DNA from: an uncultured Lachnospiraceae bacterium
Lineage (GTDB): Bacteria; Bacillota; Clostridia; Lachnospirales; Lachnospiraceae
Reading direction: 5' to 3'
Assembly (NCBI GenBank): GCA_937920345.1
Contig: CALGVA010000053.1
Span: 140,895-204,894 of the forward strand
DNA length: 64,000 bases
The translations under genes and the position numbers were made by a program. Position 1 is the first letter of the stretch; each line of letters starts with the position of its first letter. Below, piece after piece: positions 42,511 to 51,159 of the stretch. A model generated the notes under the pieces. It saw only the letters and a list, made by a program, of their open reading frames with translations, had not been told where the DNA came from and searched no databases.

Positions 42511-42747
42511 ATGACATTCGAAGAAGGTTCTCACGCATACATAGTGGAGAATGGGTGAAACATTCGTGAGGTGACCATTGTCCGCAGAAGTGGAGAATTT
42601 TACATTGTACGGTTTAATGACAAAGGGGGAGTGAAGCTTCGGGGCAGCAGATTGTATGCTGCGCAGGAAGAAGCCGAGAAATCCCTTCCAAAAGAAGAAA
42701 AACAGAAAGGGATGGGCTATCGGTCTCCTTATGATTACTTGCATTAA
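42511..42747 (+). pseudogene. Small mobile-element gene with in-frame TGA
   Basis: ATG 42511 gives MTFEEGSHAYIVENG, then TGA at 42556-42558, after which the same frame continues NIREVTIVRRSGEFYIVRF, GGVKLRGSRLYAAQEEAEK to TAA 42745. The continuous similarity in style across the stop suggests one 78-residue protein broken by a nonsense change. Proteins of this type are common next to regulatory genes of conjugative elements in Clostridia (recalled, not verified). Confidence 0.55.
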
Positions 42748-42765
42748 ACTTTTTTCAAAAGGGGG

Positions 42766-42843
42766 TTGACAGATGTGACTCCCTTTGATATACTTCATAT
42801 TGTCAACTGTTAGGTTGACGGTTGACACGGCAAAAACCGTGTC
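42766..42843 (+). promoter_or_regulatory. Promoter, operator palindrome and leader hairpin of the repressor gene
   Basis: TTGACA (42766-42771) and TATACT (42789-42794) are exactly 17 bases apart, a near-consensus sigma-A promoter. At 42802-42819, over the likely transcription start, is the palindrome GTCAAC-TGTTAG-GTTGAC. A hairpin GACACGG-CAAAAA-CCGTGTC follows at 42824-42843. Confidence 0.75.
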
Positions 42844-42977
42844 AGGTAGCTTACCAAATTATTAATGAATAATGTATGGTCGCACAATGTAAAATAAAGT
42901 GTAAAAGTGAAAAAGCGAAAAAACAAAAAAGAGAAAACCAAAAAGTAAAAGTAAATCATAAGAAAGTGCGGTTGAGA

Positions 42978-43370
42978 ATGATGAATGAGAATGAAAAGGT
43001 AAGTTTCGGAAAGTATATTGAAGCATTAAGAAAAGAGAAACAAAAATCACTGCGAGAAACAGCAAAAGCAATCGAAGTATCTCCACAGTTCTACAGTGAA
43101 GTGGAGAAAGGCAGAAGAAGTGCCTTCACAAACGAGAGACTTGAAAAGCTAGCGGCTTTTCTCCTCTTGGACGAAAACCAGACTTATACACTTTATGATA
43201 TAGCGGCCAAAGCTAGAACGGCAAACGATGTTGTAATACCACAGGACTGTGTGGACTATGTTTCCACGAACTCCTATGTAGTCGAGGCTTTGAGATTATC
43301 AAAAGAAACGGGGGCTGGCGAAGCGGAATGGCAGGTGCTTCTTGACGAATTAAGAGCTCGAAAGGGGTAG
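42978..43370 (+). CDS. XRE-family repressor (ImmR-like)
   Basis: About 130 residues with an N-terminal helix-turn-helix: FGKYIEALRKEKQKSLRETA, AIEVSPQFYSEVEKGRR, then a short C-terminal part. It directly precedes an ImmA-type protease gene, the same pairing as immR-immA of ICEBs1, where proteolysis of the repressor releases the element. A likely operator lies at 42802-42819. The start is uncertain: ATG 42978 or 42981 fits the HTH boundary, while an in-frame ATG at 42876 would add a Lys-rich extension without a binding site. Confidence 0.85.
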   Translation: MMNENEKVSFGKYIEALRKEKQKSLRETAKAIEVSPQFYSEVEKGRRSAFTNERLEKLAAFLLLDENQTYTLYDIAAKARTANDVVIPQDCVDYVSTNSYVVEALRLSKETGAGEAEWQVLLDELRARKG

Positions 43371-44174
43371 TTGAAGCTTATGTATGAACCAGAATTCAGA
43401 TGTCAGAAAAACGGAGTGCCAATCCTGTCGCACAAAGAAATTGAAGATGATGCGGAAAATTTCATAAAAGATTTTGATGCAGATATCCTTAAACATCCAA
43501 GGGCGGTGGATATTGAGAAATTTACGGAGTTTTATCTGGGACTAACGCCAGAATATAACAATCTTTCCCACTGCGGTCTTATACTCGGAAGAATGGTGTT
43601 TAATGATACGGACAGGATTCCCATATATGATGCGGAAAGCCAGAGGGCTGAATACATATCCGCAAGCCGGGGGACGGTCATAATAGACAACACCATCGTC
43701 GAGGACGAGCATCGTCTGCGTTCGACAATGGGGCATGAAGCCGGGCATTGGATTTATCAGCAGTCCTATTTCTACACTGATCCGCACCAGATTACGCTTT
43801 TTGATATGCTGGACAAGATGGGTACGGCCTGCAGGAAATCTGATATAGAGGGTGGCGACGGAGCGAAAAAGACCTTGTCGACAGACCATGACTGGCTTGA
43901 ACATCAGGCGAAATACTTTAGTGCCGCCATTCTGATGCCGAGGGAGGCAATGAGGGTGGTATGCGGAGATGAAAACATGAGAAGGAATCTGACGGCGGAG
44001 GCTCCGGGATTTGAGGAGATTTTTCTTGCAAACCATGTAGCCGAAGTGTTCAATGTATCGGTAGAGTCTGCAAGAATAAGGATTAAGCAGCTGAAGTATG
44101 ACTTTCAACCTGTCATGCACAACAATCCTTCCATATTTACAATGGGGTATCCAGAACGGGTATTTTCGCTTTAA
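43371..44174 (+). CDS. ImmA/IrrE family zinc metallopeptidase
   Basis: A 267-residue protein with the HExxH-type site in MGHEAGHWIYQQ near residue 124, followed by LEHQAKYFSAAILMPREAM, the conserved Glu-containing helix of the ImmA/IrrE (DUF955) family. ImmA cleaves the neighbouring repressor when the host signals DNA damage or crowding. The gene abuts the repressor stop; TTG 43371 is used as start, and ATG 43380 is an alternative. A hairpin (AAGCACCTC/GAGGTGCTT) follows at 44179-44200. Confidence 0.9.
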   Translation: MKLMYEPEFRCQKNGVPILSHKEIEDDAENFIKDFDADILKHPRAVDIEKFTEFYLGLTPEYNNLSHCGLILGRMVFNDTDRIPIYDAESQRAEYISASRGTVIIDNTIVEDEHRLRSTMGHEAGHWIYQQSYFYTDPHQITLFDMLDKMGTACRKSDIEGGDGAKKTLSTDHDWLEHQAKYFSAAILMPREAMRVVCGDENMRRNLTAEAPGFEEIFLANHVAEVFNVSVESARIRIKQLKYDFQPVMHNNPSIFTMGYPERVFSL

Positions 44175-44216
44175 CGAAAAGCACCTCGGAAGAGGTGCTT
44201 AAAAAATCCCCAAAGT

Positions 44217-44234
44217 GTCAACTGAAAAGTTGAC
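44217..44234. promoter_or_regulatory. Second copy of the GTCAAC-N6-GTTGAC palindrome
   Basis: GTCAAC-TGAAAA-GTTGAC, the same half-sites and spacing as the palindrome at 42802-42819. It lies after the immA-like gene and about 150 bases upstream of the next regulator promoter. Confidence 0.7.
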
Positions 44235-44378
44235 GAATATTTTTACAAAATAGAGAAAAATAGAACTAGAATTTGTCTTAATTTAAAAATTGAACATATT
44301 TGAAAAATATTCAAGACAATAAAAAACAATGGACTAATAAAGAAAAATAAGGAATAAATATCAAAATATAAAAATATA

Positions 44379-44406
44379 TTGACATATATTCCAAAAAATG
44401 TATAAT
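44379..44406 (+). promoter_or_regulatory. Consensus sigma-A promoter of the second regulator
   Basis: TTGACA at 44379-44384 and TATAAT at 44401-44406, 16 bases apart, 48 bases before the ATG, with GAGGAGGT just before the start codon. Confidence 0.8.
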
Positions 44407-44454
44407 TAAGGAGTAAGGTGCGAATGGCAAATTTATCCATGAGGAGGTAATATA

Positions 44455-45204
44455 ATGGATTTTGACAGAACAAAACTAATGACAAATATAACAGTGCTGA
44501 TAAAAGAAAAGGGTATGAGGATTGGAGAACTGGAAAACAGAGTAGGCATCAGTGCAGGATATATTTCAAAGATGACCAAAGCAGAAAATGAGTCAATGCC
44601 GGGAATCGACCTCATTTTCAAACTTGCACAGGAGCTTGAGGTCAGCGTGGAGGCATTGGTATGTGGCGATTTTAACAAGTCAAATGACAATCTGCTGTTT
44701 CTAATACGGTTTCTGCATTTTCTGGAAGAGGATGCCAACATCCACAGGGATGAATGGAGACAGTTTACAGATTATAACGCACTACGGACAGAGTATGATT
44801 TTCCAGCACTTCCAATGATGGCAGAAACACTGGAAGAAAGGGATGCGGCTTTCCGTTATGTATCAGGTTTTAGGATGGATGCAAAATTGACCGTTACAAA
44901 TGATAATTTCTATGCCTTTGTTTCCGGCATCGGTCCGCTTGTACTTTTTAAATTGGAAAACCATCTGCCGGAAGGACGAAAGACAGAGTTGGAACTGTAT
45001 GCTATTAACATGGACAGCGAGGATGAATCTGTTATACCAATGTGTTCATCCCTTGACAGCGATGGGGAGATTGCACCTTATCTTATGGATTTGTACAACT
45101 GTCTTCTGCGGCATTCAAAGGATATACAAATATCAGAAGAAACCAGAAGCCTGATTAATGGATACCTGAGAAGCCGTGAACCATCCGAACTTCCGTTCAA
45201 TTAA
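44455..45204 (+). CDS. XRE-family transcriptional regulator with large C-terminal domain
   Basis: A 249-residue regulator. The helix-turn-helix is at about 20-65 (MRIGELENRVGISAGYISKM, then LIFKLAQELEVSVEAL). The 180-residue C-terminal part has no recognised family but looks globular (FYAFVSGIGPLVLFKLENH, ELELYAINMDSEDES) and may sense a ligand. It is followed 14 bases later by a zinc-ribbon gene. With the ImmR/ImmA-like pair it probably controls the element switch. Confidence 0.85.
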   Translation: MDFDRTKLMTNITVLIKEKGMRIGELENRVGISAGYISKMTKAENESMPGIDLIFKLAQELEVSVEALVCGDFNKSNDNLLFLIRFLHFLEEDANIHRDEWRQFTDYNALRTEYDFPALPMMAETLEERDAAFRYVSGFRMDAKLTVTNDNFYAFVSGIGPLVLFKLENHLPEGRKTELELYAINMDSEDESVIPMCSSLDSDGEIAPYLMDLYNCLLRHSKDIQISEETRSLINGYLRSREPSELPFN

Positions 45205-45218
45205 AGGGGGTATGATAT

Positions 45219-45440
45219 ATGGAAGTGTGCCAAACCGGGATTAAGAAAATCATCAGCCGCAACGGCGGGAAGAAAAGATTGGGATGTCCTGTCTGTGGCT
45301 TTAAAAGGCTGATAGATGCAGATGAAAATAATAAATCAGAACTGATTGCGGAGGAACAGATGCCGGAGGGGTGGCACCCGGACTATTTCCAAAAGTGTCC
45401 GCAATGCAAAAAACAGATAGGGATAAGGAAGGTAAGTTAA
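45219..45440 (+). CDS. Small zinc-ribbon protein
   Basis: A 73-residue protein with two CxxC knuckles, CPVCGFKRLID and CPQCKKQIG, spaced as a zinc ribbon. AAAGGGGGT precedes the ATG. It is probably co-transcribed with the preceding regulator, since a terminator follows at 45483. The function may be DNA, RNA or protein binding. Confidence 0.7.
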   Translation: MEVCQTGIKKIISRNGGKKRLGCPVCGFKRLIDADENNKSELIAEEQMPEGWHPDYFQKCPQCKKQIGIRKVS

Positions 45441-45482
45441 ATTAAATACCTGTACAGAGCACGATGCGATATAATGACATAC

Positions 45483-45528
45483 GAGCCTGACAGATAGCTT
45501 TTAAAGTTATTTGTCAGGCTCTTTTTTT
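45483..45528 (+). terminator. Rho-independent terminator
   Basis: GAGCCTGACA pairs with TGTCAGGCTC and is followed by seven T residues, closing the regulator/zinc-ribbon unit. Confidence 0.88.
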
Positions 45529-46345
45529 GTCTTTTTGGATATTAAAAAGAAGAATAGATGGTTAGGCGAAAAATGTCGGGTTGTGGAATAACTTGTCAAA
45601 TAAATGAATATTATATGGAAAAAGTTGCCAATGCAGACTTTACCATTTGGCAAGGAAGATGAACAGATGACAGTTTGTGCAGGGACAGATGTGTGGATAG
45701 TTATGAAATCTTATTATGGATGAAAATCAAAAACCTTATATGTATATAGGAAAAACGCATCTGCACCACACAGTTGCTGATATTTTTCTAGAGCTCGTAT
45801 TCTGCCTGTTTATTTTAATGAGATGCCGCAATTATGGACAGGCATAAGGTTTTTGCAGTTATGATCTTTTGGATTGTAAGACAGCCACCATATTGTGAGA
45901 TTCAGGTTAGAACAGTATTGGAAGAAGCATGGAGTGAATGTAATCATGTAACTTTTTAAAGAAATTTCATTTGAAAATTTTTGCGGAACTGGATATTAAA
46001 TTATATCCGCATTTCCATCTACAGTACAGGATACATAGATAACCGTGTTAAGTGCTGCTGATTATTATATGGAGTCGGCTATTCCTGTGGCTATTAATTA
46101 TGCGGTGGATGTAATGATTGCGGTTTGCCTGAATTTGTGTGGGTGGATGAAGTTATTATCCAAAAATGCTGAAGCTGATGATTTTTAACCTTATATAAGG
46201 TCAGAGTGCTTTGACTGGTACAAAATTGCTGCCTGTTTATAAAGTGCAAAAATTTTTCAAGAAATTTCTTAAGGTGCAAAAACCCTGCACCTTTAACAAA
46301 TAATCTTGGATCACAAAGCAAGGGAACGGAAGGAGGTGAGCAGGC
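45529..46345. other. Long stretch without intact genes
   Basis: About 800 bases at the border between the regulatory and replication modules. It contains the RelA/SpoT-like remnant annotated separately and an inverted repeat AAGGTGCA-N7-TGCACCTT at 46271-46293 that could be an operator or hairpin for the HTH gene at 46346. Otherwise nothing recognisable. Confidence 0.5.
45876..46188 (+). pseudogene. Possible remnant of a RelA/SpoT-domain gene
   Basis: The frame PYCEIQVRTVLEEAWSECNH (about 45888-45947) matches the signature EIQ(V/I)RT-x-x-x-AW-x-E-x-x-H of ppGpp synthetase domains and then stops. A shifted frame at 46045-46188 begins VLSAADYYMESAI. No start or complete domain exists. The region looks like a decayed small alarmone synthetase-like gene, a type often carried by mobile elements. 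Confidence 0.4.
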
Positions 46346-46675
46346 GTGAAGAAGAATATGACTCCAAGCGAGAGACGGGATGCGATCATTGATGTCCTCT
46401 GCAAGAGACGTCAGGATACCGTTGCCAATCTGGCACACGAGTTCGGTGTTTCGGTCCGGACCTTAAAATATGACATCGAGGAACTCACGCTTGCTCACCC
46501 GATTGAAACAATCCGTGGACGGTACGGCGGCGGGGTAAGGATTGCAGACGGTTATTATGCAGGGCGTAAATACCTGAAGCAAAACCAGAAGGAGCTGTTG
46601 ATAAAGCTCTCGGACAAACTGTCAGGTGACGATTTGGCGGTTATGAAGAGTATCCTCCGTGATTTTGCTTTGTAG
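46346..46675 (+). CDS. DeoR-like helix-turn-helix protein
   Basis: A 109-residue DNA-binding protein beginning at GTG 46346 with GGAAGGAGGTGA seven bases upstream. Residues 10-60 form an HTH_11/DeoR-type domain: RRDAIIDVLCKRRQDTVANL, then FGVSVRTLKYDIEEL and a Gly-rich wing (IRGRYGGGVRI). It has no effector domain. It opens the phage-type replication module and may be its regulator. Confidence 0.85.
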   Translation: MKKNMTPSERRDAIIDVLCKRRQDTVANLAHEFGVSVRTLKYDIEELTLAHPIETIRGRYGGGVRIADGYYAGRKYLKQNQKELLIKLSDKLSGDDLAVMKSILRDFAL

Positions 46676-46734
46676 GAACAATTGACGAGAAACCACGGCC
46701 ATGTGAGCCGAATTGAGAAAGGAAAGTGATTTTT

Positions 46735-47133
46735 ATGAAAAAAGCATTTATCTGTTCCCCGTTCAGGGGAGACATCGAGGGAAATACCAAACGTGCAACA
46801 TACTATGCACAGATTACGGCAGGGGCAGACGAAATCCCTATTGTTCCGCATCTTTATTTTCCAATCTTCCTCGATGAAAATGATCCCAACCAGAGGATGA
46901 AAGGAATTGAGATGGGTTTGGAGCTCATGGATATGTGTGATGAAGTATGGGTATTCGGCTTCAAAATCACGGAAGGCATGAGGTTTGAATTGGAACACGC
47001 AAGGGAAAAAAGAAAGCCCGTCAGACTGTATGATGACAACTTCAACCGCATCAATATCCGTACTTTGGATGTGGATGACAGGGCAGACCATGAATACCGA
47101 AGCATTGTAAAAGACCTGAAACTGATGAGATAG
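46735..47133 (+). CDS. DUF4406-like protein, nucleoside deoxyribosyltransferase fold
   Basis: A 132-residue protein. KKAFICSPFRGDIEGNTKRA, then the Glu-containing EVWVFGFKITEGMRFELEHA, follow the pattern of the nucleoside 2-deoxyribosyltransferase-like superfamily (DUF4406 and relatives), where a C-terminal Glu acts as nucleophile. In phages such proteins may alter nucleotide pools. ATG 46735 is used; GTG 46726 is an alternative. It lies 13 bases before the next gene. Confidence 0.75.
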   Translation: MKKAFICSPFRGDIEGNTKRATYYAQITAGADEIPIVPHLYFPIFLDENDPNQRMKGIEMGLELMDMCDEVWVFGFKITEGMRFELEHAREKRKPVRLYDDNFNRINIRTLDVDDRADHEYRSIVKDLKLMR

Positions 47134-47146
47134 GAGGAGATGGATC

Positions 47147-47473
47147 ATGACGATTATTGAAGCAATCAATGATACCGCAAAGGCACTCAGCAATCTTTCA
47201 AAGGTGCTTGTGGCGGTAGGAGAACAGACTAAGGGGATGCCGGCAGCACAGGCTGTTTCGATTGAAGCAAAAGAGGAGGCTCCTGCGGAGCCGGAGAAGA
47301 AAGAAACGATGAGTGTATCCGTGGAAACGGTCCGTGCGGCACTGGCTGAAAAGTCCAGAGCCGGAAAGACACAGGAGGTAAGGGCGCTGTTAAAGGAGTT
47401 CGGGGCAGACAGGCTCTCTGCCATCCCTGAAGACAGACTGCCTGACCTCATGAAGAAAGCAGAGGCCTTATAA
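47147..47473 (+). CDS. Small conserved phage protein
   Basis: A 108-residue, helix-rich acidic protein with an Ala/Glu/Pro linker (about 35-52) dividing an N-terminal helix pair from a C-terminal domain (VETVRAALAEKSRAGKTQEV, then LPDLMKKAEAL). It sits between the DUF4406-like and DUF2800 genes and shares TAATG with the latter, so it is translationally coupled. The family role is unknown; its place suggests a recombination or replication accessory. Confidence 0.7.
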   Translation: MTIIEAINDTAKALSNLSKVLVAVGEQTKGMPAAQAVSIEAKEEAPAEPEKKETMSVSVETVRAALAEKSRAGKTQEVRALLKEFGADRLSAIPEDRLPDLMKKAEAL

Positions 47474-48600
47474 TGGGCGCTCATGCTAGGTTTTCTCCAT
47501 CGTCCGGCAAGCGGTACTTAAGCTGTCCTCCGTCATTGCGGCTGGAGGAGCAGTTCGAGGACGAGCAGTCCCCGTATGCGGCAGAGGGCAGTGCTGGCCA
47601 TGCGATGGCAGAATACCTTATCAATAAACACTTAAAGAAACGCACCAGACGTCCGACCTCCGATTATTACACGGAGGAACTGATGGAAGCCGTGGAAGAG
47701 TATGCCACATATTGTATCGGGCAGATTGAACAGGCGAGGGCAGTATGCGGGAGTCCGTTCATTTCCGTGGAGCAGAAGGTCAGCTTGGAGGAACACATCG
47801 AAGGGTGCTTCGGCACGGCGGACATGGTCATTGCCACTGACGGGAAGCTGCAGATCATAGATTTGAAACTCGGAAAAGGCGTGATGGTCGATGCCGAAGA
47901 GAACATCCAGCTGATGATATACGGTCAGGGGGTGCTTGACATGGTATCCGCACTGTATGACATCAGTACCGTGGAGCTGACCATCGTGCAGCCGAGGCTT
48001 GAACATTTTTCCACTTGGGAGATTCCCGCAGATGATTTGAGAAAGTGGACGGCAGAAGTATTGGAGCCGGGGGCAAGGATGGCGCTTGCCGGAGAGGGCG
48101 AATACAAAGCCGGGGATCACTGCCGTTTCTGCCGAGCGAGATTCAAGTGCAGGGCAAGGGCGGATGAATACCTGAAACTTGCACAGGAGGAATTTGCAGA
48201 GCCGCCGCTGATGTCGGATGAGGAGATAGCGGAAGTGCTTAAGAAAGCGGATGCCCTGAAACGCTGGGCAGAAGAGATTTACACCTATGCACAGAACGAA
48301 GCGGTCATAAACCATAAGGAATGGCCGGGATTCAAGTTGGTGCTTGGCCGTTCCAACCGTAAATATACGGATGAAGCGGATGCGGCAGAGGCGGCAAAGC
48401 AAGCCGGATATACGGATATCTACAAGCAGAGCCTTATCGGAATAACCGAGATGGAGAAGCTGATGGGCAAAAAGAAATTCAATGAAATACTCGGAAACTA
48501 TGTGTACAAGCCGGACGGCAAAGTGACACTGGTCCCGGATTCAGATAAAAGAGAAGCATTAAAGACAGCAACCGCCGAGGCGGATTTTAAGGAGGAATGA
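47473..48600 (+). CDS. DUF2800 family nuclease-like protein
   Basis: A 375-residue protein of the DUF2800 family of phage recombination modules. The RecB/Cas4-like signs are AEGSAGHAMAEYL near residue 37, GCFGTADMVI, IIDLKLGKGV (Asp-x-Lys pair near 132-134), a Gln/Tyr motif (NIQLMIYGQG) and a Cys cluster CRFCRARFKC, which may bind an iron-sulfur cluster or zinc as in Cas4/AddB. Likely an exonuclease working with the DUF2815 protein. It overlaps genes on both sides. Confidence 0.85.
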   Translation: MGAHARFSPSSGKRYLSCPPSLRLEEQFEDEQSPYAAEGSAGHAMAEYLINKHLKKRTRRPTSDYYTEELMEAVEEYATYCIGQIEQARAVCGSPFISVEQKVSLEEHIEGCFGTADMVIATDGKLQIIDLKLGKGVMVDAEENIQLMIYGQGVLDMVSALYDISTVELTIVQPRLEHFSTWEIPADDLRKWTAEVLEPGARMALAGEGEYKAGDHCRFCRARFKCRARADEYLKLAQEEFAEPPLMSDEEIAEVLKKADALKRWAEEIYTYAQNEAVINHKEWPGFKLVLGRSNRKYTDEADAAEAAKQAGYTDIYKQSLIGITEMEKLMGKKKFNEILGNYVYKPDGKVTLVPDSDKREALKTATAEADFKEE

Positions 48601-48602
48601 TT

Positions 48603-49145
48603 ATGACAACACAGAACAACACAAAGGTTATCGTGCCATGCAGATTCAGCTACGCACACATTTTTGAGCCGGATTCCATCAACGGATCAGAGCCGAAGTA
48701 TTCCGTTTCCTGCATCATCGACAAGAATGATACCGAGACCATTGCCAAAATCAAGAAGGCTGTGGAAACGGCGAAGGAAGAGGGAAAGGGCAAGTGGGGC
48801 GGCAAAATCCCTGCTAACCTCAAACTCCCGCTGCGGGACGGCGATATCGACAGGCCCGATGATGAGGCATACGCAGGAAGCTATTTCCTGAACGCAAATT
48901 CGAGACAGGCGCCGCAGGTGGTCGACAACAGGGTGCAGCCGATTCTTGACCAGAGCGAGGTATATTCCGGCTGCTACGGCAGGGTATCCGTTACCTTCTA
49001 TGCCTATAATTCCAATGGTAACAAGGGCGTGGCAGCAGGACTCGGCAATGTGCAGAAGCTCCGTGACGGAGAGCCGCTTGGTTCGAGGGTAAATGCAGCA
49101 GACGAGTTTGATGCGGTAGAGGCGGAGGATGACTTCCTTTCATGA
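48603..49145 (+). CDS. DUF2815 family protein, probable single-stranded DNA-binding/annealing partner
   Basis: A 180-residue DUF2815 protein: RFSYAHIFEPDSINGSEPKY, SCIIDKNDTETIAKIKKAVE, then YSGCYGRVSVTFYAYN and an acidic tail ending EAEDDFL, a feature shared with SSB-like proteins. DUF2815 proteins are encoded beside DUF2800 and a family A polymerase in clostridial phages. AAGGAGG seven bases before ATG 48603 decides the start over ATG 48597. Confidence 0.85.
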   Translation: MTTQNNTKVIVPCRFSYAHIFEPDSINGSEPKYSVSCIIDKNDTETIAKIKKAVETAKEEGKGKWGGKIPANLKLPLRDGDIDRPDDEAYAGSYFLNANSRQAPQVVDNRVQPILDQSEVYSGCYGRVSVTFYAYNSNGNKGVAAGLGNVQKLRDGEPLGSRVNAADEFDAVEAEDDFLS

Positions 49146-49205
49146 TATCCGCATGGTTTTATGGGGGCGGCGGAAACGCCGTCCCATACATAAGGAGGTT
49201 TTGAT

Positions 49206-51143
49206 ATGGCTCAAGTGCTTTCCATTGACATAGAGACATATTCCGATGTCAGCCTTCCCGACTGCGGGCTACATAAATATGCGGCATCGGATGCATTTGA
49301 AATCCTGCTGTTTGCATACAGCATTGACGGCGGGGAAATAAAAACAGCTGATTTGGCATCGGGGGAGAGCCTGCCGGAAGAAGTGATGCAGATGCTCCTT
49401 GATGACACGGTTATAAAAACGGCATTTAATGCTGCTTTTGAACGGATCTGTATCAATAAACATTTCGGGCTTTCCTTAAAGCCGGAAAGTTTCCGCTGCA
49501 CGGCAGTACAGGCAGCGATGCTCGCACTTCCCCTTTCACTTGAAGGCGTGGGAGAGGTGCTCGGACTTGACCGGAAGAAAATGTCCGAGGGGAAGGAACT
49601 GATACGGTATTTCTGTATGCCGTGCCGTCCTACCAAGGCGAACGGTGGAAGGACAAGAAACCGTCCGCAGGATGCACCGGAGAAGTGGGAACTGTTCAAA
49701 AAATATTGCATCCGGGATGTGGATGTGGAAATGCAGATACGGCAGAAACTGTCAAAATTCCCAATCCCGGACAGGGAACAGGAACTTTACTGCTTAGATC
49801 AGCGGATTAACGACAGGGGAATCATGGTGGATGAGGGCATGATAGGCCACGCAGTGGCCTGCGACCTTATATATAAAGAATCGGCATCGAAAAAGGCTTA
49901 TGAGCTTTCCGGATTGGAAAATCCAAACAGCGTGCAGCAGTTAAAGGGCTGGCTTTCGGAAAAAGGGATAGAAACGGATTCCCTTGCCAAAGCGGCGGTG
50001 GAGGAACTGGCGGCAAATACGGACGGCGAGGTTTCGGAGATGATGAAGCTGCGGCTTGCAATGTCAAAAACATCCGTGAAAAAGTATGAGGCGATGGACA
50101 GGTCTGTATGCCCGGACAAACGGATTCACGGACTGCTGCAGTTTTACGGGGCAAACAGAACCGGGAGATGGGCGGGGAGGCTCGTGCAGATCCATAATCT
50201 CCCGCAGAATCATCTTCCTGATCTGGAACTGGCACGTTCCTTATTGAAAGAGGGAAGATACGACCTTTTGGAAATCCTGTATGATTCCATCCCGGAAGTG
50301 CTGTCGGAACTCATCCGCACAACATTTATAGCCAAACCGGGCTGCAGGTTTATTGTCAGTGACTTTTCAGCAATCGAGGCGCGGGTTATGGGATGGCTTG
50401 CAAATGAACAGTGGGTGTTGGAGGAATTTTGGGGAGCCGGGAAGATATACGAACAGACGGCATCCAAGATGTTTCATATCCCGCTTGCAGAGATTACGAA
50501 GGGAAGCCCTTACCGTGCGAGGGGCAAAGTGGCATCCCTCGCCTGTCAGTACGGCGGTGCGGAAGGGGCACTTACGAGCATGGGAGCCTTAAATTATGTG
50601 AAAGAATCGGAACTGAAAGGTTTGGTGCAGTCTTGGCGCAGTGCCAATCCGCACATCGTCAATTACTGGTATCAGATAGACAGTGCTGCCAAAGTGGCCG
50701 TGAAGGAACACAGGCAGACAACGGTCGGACTCGTTACGATTTATTACCGTTCAGGGATGATGTTTATAAGGCTTCCGTCAGGAAGGGAACTTGCATATGT
50801 GAAGCCGAGGATGACGGTCAACCGTTTCGGCAGCGAGAGCATCTGCTACGAGGGCATCGGGCTGTCAAAAAAGTGGGGGAAGATTGAAACTTACGGTGCA
50901 AAGCTCTGCGAAAACATCGTTCAGGCAACGGCTAGGGACATCCTTGCGGAATCCATGCTCCGTCTGGAAAAGAAAGGATTTGATATCGTATGCCATGTAC
51001 ATGATGAAGTGGTGTTGGAAGTCCCTGAGGGGATTTCCACGGTGGAAGAAGTAAATGAGGTTATGGCGCTACAGCCGGAGTGGGCGGCCGGGCTTCCGCT
51101 GAAAGCGGCAGGTTTTGAAAGCCCGTTTTACAAAAAAGATTAG
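49206..51143 (+). CDS. Phage-type family A DNA polymerase
   Basis: A 645-residue DNA polymerase. The N-terminal 200 residues form a 3'-5' exonuclease domain (SIDIETYSD with Asp8 and Glu10; later YCIRDVDVEMQIRQKL). The polymerase domain follows: FYGANRTGRWAGRLVQIHNL, motif A SDFSAIEARVMGWL near 385-398, motif B ARGKVASLACQYGGAEGAL and motif C HVHDEVVLE near 597-605. No 5' nuclease domain. It probably replicates the element. AAGGAGGT precedes the ATG. Confidence 0.93.
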   Translation: MAQVLSIDIETYSDVSLPDCGLHKYAASDAFEILLFAYSIDGGEIKTADLASGESLPEEVMQMLLDDTVIKTAFNAAFERICINKHFGLSLKPESFRCTAVQAAMLALPLSLEGVGEVLGLDRKKMSEGKELIRYFCMPCRPTKANGGRTRNRPQDAPEKWELFKKYCIRDVDVEMQIRQKLSKFPIPDREQELYCLDQRINDRGIMVDEGMIGHAVACDLIYKESASKKAYELSGLENPNSVQQLKGWLSEKGIETDSLAKAAVEELAANTDGEVSEMMKLRLAMSKTSVKKYEAMDRSVCPDKRIHGLLQFYGANRTGRWAGRLVQIHNLPQNHLPDLELARSLLKEGRYDLLEILYDSIPEVLSELIRTTFIAKPGCRFIVSDFSAIEARVMGWLANEQWVLEEFWGAGKIYEQTASKMFHIPLAEITKGSPYRARGKVASLACQYGGAEGALTSMGALNYVKESELKGLVQSWRSANPHIVNYWYQIDSAAKVAVKEHRQTTVGLVTIYYRSGMMFIRLPSGRELAYVKPRMTVNRFGSESICYEGIGLSKKWGKIETYGAKLCENIVQATARDILAESMLRLEKKGFDIVCHVHDEVVLEVPEGISTVEEVNEVMALQPEWAAGLPLKAAGFESPFYKKD

Positions 51144-51159
51144 CAGGAGGCAGACAGGT

